Origin: an uncultured Lachnospiraceae bacterium
GTDB lineage: Bacteria; Bacillota; Clostridia; Lachnospirales; Lachnospiraceae
DNA length: 10,306 nucleotides
NCBI GenBank assembly: GCA_947591115.1
Contig: CANQCX010000051.1
Span: forward strand, 1 to 10,306
Reading direction: 5' to 3'
The notes under the pieces are model-generated. The model searched no databases, was not told the origin of the DNA, and saw only the letters and a list, made by a program, of their open reading frames with translations. Numbering within the stretch: the stretch's first letter is position 1; each line of letters begins with the position of its first letter. Positions 7,391 through 10,306 of this stretch are shown piece after piece. Position numbers and translations under genes: made by a program.

Positions 7391-8275
7391 ATGGAAAAAG
7401 CAAAAGTATATTTTACAAAAACGATTACTCCCGAGGCCGTAGTAAAGATGTTTGACATCTTAAATGTTTCCCTTACGGGAAAAGTCGCGGTAAAGGTTCA
7501 TTCCGGAGAAGCCGGAAACCAGAATTACCTGCATCCGGAATTTATGCGTCCGATGGTGGAGCATGTAAACGGAACCATCGTGGAATGCAACACCGCCTAC
7601 AGCGGCGAACGCAATTCCACCGAAAAGCATCAGAAGCTGATCGCAGATCATGGCTGGACGAAATATTTCGACGTAGATCTGATGGACGCGGAAGGACCGG
7701 ATCTGACGCTTCCGATCCCGAACGGAAAAATCCTAAAAGAAAATGTGGTCGGAAAAAATCTTGCAAATTACGATTCCATGCTGGTGCTGGCGCATTTTAA
7801 AGGGCATCCGGCCGGCGGATACGGCGGCGCTTTAAAGCAGCTGTCCATCGGCTGCGCCTCTACCGTAGGAAAATGCCTGATCCATTCCGGCGGTACGATT
7901 ACCGATCAGGAAATCGTCTGGGATCACATGGCGCAGCAGGATGTTTTCTGTGAAGCTATGGCAGATTCTGCGGAAAGCATCGTCAATTACTTTAAAGATA
8001 AGCTTGCCTTTGTCAATATCATGTGCAATCTGTCCGTAGACTGCGACTGCTGCGCCGTTGCGGAGGATCCCTGCATGGCGGATATCGGAATCTTGTCCTC
8101 TACCGATCCGGTTGCGCTCGATCAGGCATGTATCGACCTGATCTATCAGTCCAATGATCCGGGCAGGGCGCATTTTCTGGAGCGTGTAGAATCGCTGCAT
8201 GGAACCCACACCATTGACGCGGCGGCGGAACTGGGTTACGGAACCAAAGAATACGAACTGATCTGTGTCGATTAG
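7391..8275 (+). CDS. DUF362 domain protein (putative iron-sulfur protein)
   Basis: A 294-residue protein of the DUF362 family, whose biochemical role is not established. Family hallmarks are KVAVKVHSGEAGNQNYL near the N-terminus (about 31-47), HFKGHPAGGYGGALKQLSIGC (about 135-155), and a C-terminal cysteine group, CNLSVDCDCCAVAEDPC (Cys212, 218, 220, 221, 228), followed by SSTDPVALDQACIDLI. Cys155 and Cys162 are additional candidates. The cysteines could bind an iron-sulfur cluster, but no separate ferredoxin domain is present, unlike some longer relatives. No signal peptide or membrane segment is seen. I use the ATG at 7391, which has GAGG about 8 bases upstream; the in-frame ATG at 7343 adds 16 residues unlike the family and has no ribosome site. 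It lies 69 bases after the protease gene with no terminator between, so it may be transcribed both by read-through and from its own promoter. Confidence 0.88.
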   Translation: MEKAKVYFTKTITPEAVVKMFDILNVSLTGKVAVKVHSGEAGNQNYLHPEFMRPMVEHVNGTIVECNTAYSGERNSTEKHQKLIADHGWTKYFDVDLMDAEGPDLTLPIPNGKILKENVVGKNLANYDSMLVLAHFKGHPAGGYGGALKQLSIGCASTVGKCLIHSGGTITDQEIVWDHMAQQDVFCEAMADSAESIVNYFKDKLAFVNIMCNLSVDCDCCAVAEDPCMADIGILSSTDPVALDQACIDLIYQSNDPGRAHFLERVESLHGTHTIDAAAELGYGTKEYELICVD

Positions 8276-8278
8276 ACA

Positions 8279-8325
8279 AAAAGCGGTACCCGCTCTTTAC
8301 GGTGTACCGCTTTTCTTTTCTCTTT
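8279..8325. terminator. Strong, probably bidirectional intrinsic terminator
   Basis: Arms AAAAGCGGTAC (8279-8289) and GTACCGCTTTT (8304-8314) pair over 11 bases. The stem can be extended inward by CCG/CGG with one bulged base, leaving a 7-base loop. A T-rich run follows on the plus strand, ending the DUF362 transcript. Read on the minus strand the stem ends in TTTTT, so it can also end the converging permease-MGMT transcript, whose last stop is at 8354. Confidence 0.9.
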
Positions 8326-8349
8326 TCTTTTCTTATCTCTTTTCTTCTT
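8310..8349. repeat. Polypyrimidine (plus) / polypurine (minus) tract
   Basis: Forty bases with only one interruption (A at 8335), mainly TTTTC units, lie between the terminator hairpin and the end of the MGMT-like gene. It serves partly as the T-run of the plus-strand terminator. On the minus strand it puts an A/G-rich stretch in the 3' untranslated part of the permease-MGMT transcript. No coding potential is seen. Confidence 0.6.
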
Positions 8350-8353
8350 GGAG

Positions 8354-8983
8354 TTACGGCAATTTCATACCGTATTTTTTCAAATCCACTTTTCCGTCCG
8401 TCAGTTGAATCCCGTCGGCCTCCAGAAGACCTGCCTGAACCTCGGCTCCTCCGAAGGCGAACCCTCCTGCCAGCTCTCCTTTGGCGTTGACCACACGATA
8501 GCAGGGGATCCTCTCCGGATCGGGATTGTTATGCAGCGCATTTCCAACGGCTCTCGCCATCTTTTTATCGCCCGCCAACTCCGCGATCTGTCCGTAAGTC
8601 GCAACCTTTCCTTTTGGGATCTTCCGGACGGCTTCGTAAATTCTTTTGGAGGGACTGTCCGTAACGAGGTCATAGCTTTCCGCGATCATGCGTTTAATGT
8701 CCTCCGGCGGAACCGTTCCGTCCAAAATAATCGTATTCCAATGCTCTTTGTTCTGATGATAGCCGGCGATTACGGACGAATAGGCGCTTCTCCAGAAATC
8801 ACGCCACTCCGGATCCACCTTTACATTCAGATGAATCAAACCGTTCCGCTCATAAGTCCATAGGAACGCTTTTTTGCTGCCCTTTACCCGTACCAGCTGC
8901 CAGTTGGGATCGTGAAACGGAGCCTCCTGATAGGTGTCCGGAAAAGACAGTCCGTATGCCAGCGCTTCCTCCCGCGTTCTCAT
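8354..8983 (-). CDS. YjbR/MmcQ-like domain fused to an MGMT-like methyltransferase domain
   Basis: A 209-residue two-domain protein. Residues 1 to about 105 resemble the MmcQ/YjbR (DUF419) fold: SFPDTYQEAPF, LIHLNVKVDPEW, AGYHQNKEHWNTIILDG and a terminal ESYDLV. Residues of about 110-209 are the C-terminal DNA-binding and active-site domain of O6-alkylguanine-DNA alkyltransferases: Tyr130 in KVATYGQIAELAG, Arg144 in ARAVGNALHNNP (the arginine-finger position), and acceptor Cys161 in IPCYRVV, then the FAFGG loop. The usual motif is PCHRV; here the histidine is Tyr162, and the position of the usual relay Glu is Asp190 (LLEADG). Because the cysteine is retained, it is not an Atl-type protein with Trp there. 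It probably repairs or senses alkylated bases. The gene starts 9 bases after the permease stop; AAGG lies 6 bases before the ATG. The same transcript likely carries both genes. Confidence 0.87.
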   Translation of the reverse strand: MRTREEALAYGLSFPDTYQEAPFHDPNWQLVRVKGSKKAFLWTYERNGLIHLNVKVDPEWRDFWRSAYSSVIAGYHQNKEHWNTIILDGTVPPEDIKRMIAESYDLVTDSPSKRIYEAVRKIPKGKVATYGQIAELAGDKKMARAVGNALHNNPDPERIPCYRVVNAKGELAGGFAFGGAEVQAGLLEADGIQLTDGKVDLKKYGMKLP

Positions 8984-8992
8984 AACCTGCCT

Positions 8993-10306
8993 TTACAGGA
9001 AAATATATTTCAGTACGAACAAAACGGCAAGGACATACATCAGCGGCGTAATCTTCTTTGCTTTTCCGCAGATCAGATTGATTACGACATAAGAGATAAT
9101 GCCGACTGCAATTCCTTCGGAAATGCTGTACATTAACGGCATCGCGATTAAGCAGAGGTAAGCCGGAACCGCCTCCGTCATATCCTTAAAGTCGATCTCA
9201 GCGACTGCTCCAACCATCAGAAATCCGACAAACAGCAGCGCCGGCGCCGTTGCAAAGCCCGGGATCGCACAGAATACCGGCGAAAGGAAAATCGCCAGCA
9301 AAAACAGAAATCCGGTTACAACAGACGATAATCCGGTACGTCCTCCCTCGGAAACGCCTGCGGAGCTTTCTACAAACGTCGTCGTCGTAGAAGTACCCAG
9401 TACCGCACCTGCGGAGGTTGCAACCGCATCCGCCAAAAGCGCTTCGCGGATCCGCGGGAGCTTTCCGTCCTTGTCCAGCATATCTGCTTTATTGGCTACA
9501 CCGATCAATGTTCCCAGCGTATCAAACATATCTACAAACAGGAACGCAAAAATAATGACAACAAAATCCAGAATCCGCACGCCGCCGAAATCCACGTTGA
9601 AACACTGTCCGAAGGTGGAGCCGATCGCCGTCAGATCAAAGGAAGACCATACCGGAAACAGGGAATAAAATCCGTTCTCCGGATCTACCGTATAAATTCC
9701 GACTGCCTGACAGATCATTCCAAGAACCCATGTCGCTACGATTCCGATCAGGATAGAACCTTTGATCTTTTTGATGTAGAGAATGGAAATAATGAAAAGA
9801 CCGATGATGCAGAGCAGAGCGCTGATCCCGACCGTCGAGAAATTATCCCGAAAATTTACGACACTGACCAGCGTGCTGTCATCGTTTACAACAAGATACC
9901 CATTCTGCATTCCGATAAAGGCAACAAAAAGACCGATGCCTACGGAAACGCCCTTCTTTAACTGCAGCGGAATTGCATTAAATATCGCTTCACGTATATT
10001 GGTCAGCGACAAAACGATAAAAATCAATCCCTCTACAAATACGGCAAATAATGCAAACTGCCATGAATACCCCATTTTGCCGCATATCGTGTATGCAAAG
10101 TACGCATTGAGACCCAGTCCCGGCGCAAGCGCAAACGGATAATTGGCAAGCAGCGCCATTGCCAGCGTACCCACAAACGCCGCAAGCGCGGTCGCCATCA
10201 GTACGGCGTTTTTGTCCATTCCCGAATCGGAAAGAATGGTTGGGTTGACAGCCAGAATGTAGGCCATGGTCATAAAGGTCGTAACACCCGCTATGACTTC
10301 TGTCCG
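8993..10306 (-). CDS. NCS2 family purine permease, AzgA type (N-terminus off the right edge)
   Basis: The 437 C-terminal residues of a proton-coupled nucleobase permease of the AzgA/PbuG/PbuO branch, which imports adenine, guanine or hypoxanthine. The reading frame stays open to 10306: residues RTEVIAGVTTF precede the first visible Met, so the Met at 10273 is not the start and roughly 20 residues are missing. Typical features are the early motif TFMTMAYILAVNP, many hydrophobic segments (about 12-14 in the family), VDMFDTLGTLIGVANKADM near the middle, and GTSTTTTFVESSAGVSEGGRTG, the AzgA substrate-site signature. No charged residue looks out of place. Substrate preference among purines cannot be read from the sequence. 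A purine riboswitch often precedes such genes, but that region is outside the window. The stop lies 9 bases before the MGMT-like start, so the two are probably cotranscribed. Confidence 0.95.
   Translation of the reverse strand, partial: RTEVIAGVTTFMTMAYILAVNPTILSDSGMDKNAVLMATALAAFVGTLAMALLANYPFALAPGLGLNAYFAYTICGKMGYSWQFALFAVFVEGLIFIVLSLTNIREAIFNAIPLQLKKGVSVGIGLFVAFIGMQNGYLVVNDDSTLVSVVNFRDNFSTVGISALLCIIGLFIISILYIKKIKGSILIGIVATWVLGMICQAVGIYTVDPENGFYSLFPVWSSFDLTAIGSTFGQCFNVDFGGVRILDFVVIIFAFLFVDMFDTLGTLIGVANKADMLDKDGKLPRIREALLADAVATSAGAVLGTSTTTTFVESSAGVSEGGRTGLSSVVTGFLFLLAIFLSPVFCAIPGFATAPALLFVGFLMVGAVAEIDFKDMTEAVPAYLCLIAMPLMYSISEGIAVGIISYVVINLICGKAKKITPLMYVLAVLFVLKYIFL

Noticed and set aside
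10271..10273. Met at 10273 as the start of the purine permease
   Set aside because: The frame stays open upstream to the window edge, and the upstream residues match the conserved family N-terminus.

Overview
The window looks like chromosomal DNA of an anaerobic, spore-forming Firmicute, most likely a Lachnospiraceae-type Clostridia. The reasons are an N-terminal piece of a group B [FeFe]-hydrogenase-type protein, a CspA/B/C-like subtilase, strong AGGAGG-type ribosome binding sites, and Gram-positive-style ABC exporter genes with membrane-anchored adaptors but no outer-membrane partner. I see no phage, IS, CRISPR, tRNA or rRNA sequence. Genes are closely packed; the only gaps are 501-670, 5421-5560, 7322-7390 and 8276-8353.

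Layout. (1) 1-500, minus strand: the N-terminal third of an iron-sulfur protein that runs off the left edge. (2) 671-5420, minus strand: a four-gene exporter operon read from right to left as adaptor 1, MacB-type ATPase, adaptor 2, MacB/FtsX-type permease. The first three genes overlap by ATGA, and the last two are 12 bases apart. An extended -10 promoter lies just upstream and carries an inverted repeat that could be an operator. (3) 5561-8275, plus strand: a CspA-like S8 protease with an intact catalytic triad, followed by a DUF362 protein that appears to have its own promoter. A strong hairpin after it probably terminates transcription in both directions. (4) 8354-10306, minus strand: an AzgA-type NCS2 purine permease (its N-terminus lies off the right edge) followed 9 bases later by a YjbR-like/MGMT-like fusion protein.

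How the genes work together. The exporter operon is a self-contained machine: one ATPase, one permease and two paralogous adaptors, the second with a large domain spliced into its coiled coil. The permease and MGMT-like genes look cotranscribed and may link nucleobase uptake with alkylation-damage handling, but that link is only inferred from position. The protease and the DUF362 gene are neighbours without an obvious shared function. The most unusual features are the adaptor with the inserted domain, the two-adaptor arrangement, and the MGMT-like protein with altered active-site partners (Cys-Tyr...Asp instead of Cys-His...Glu).
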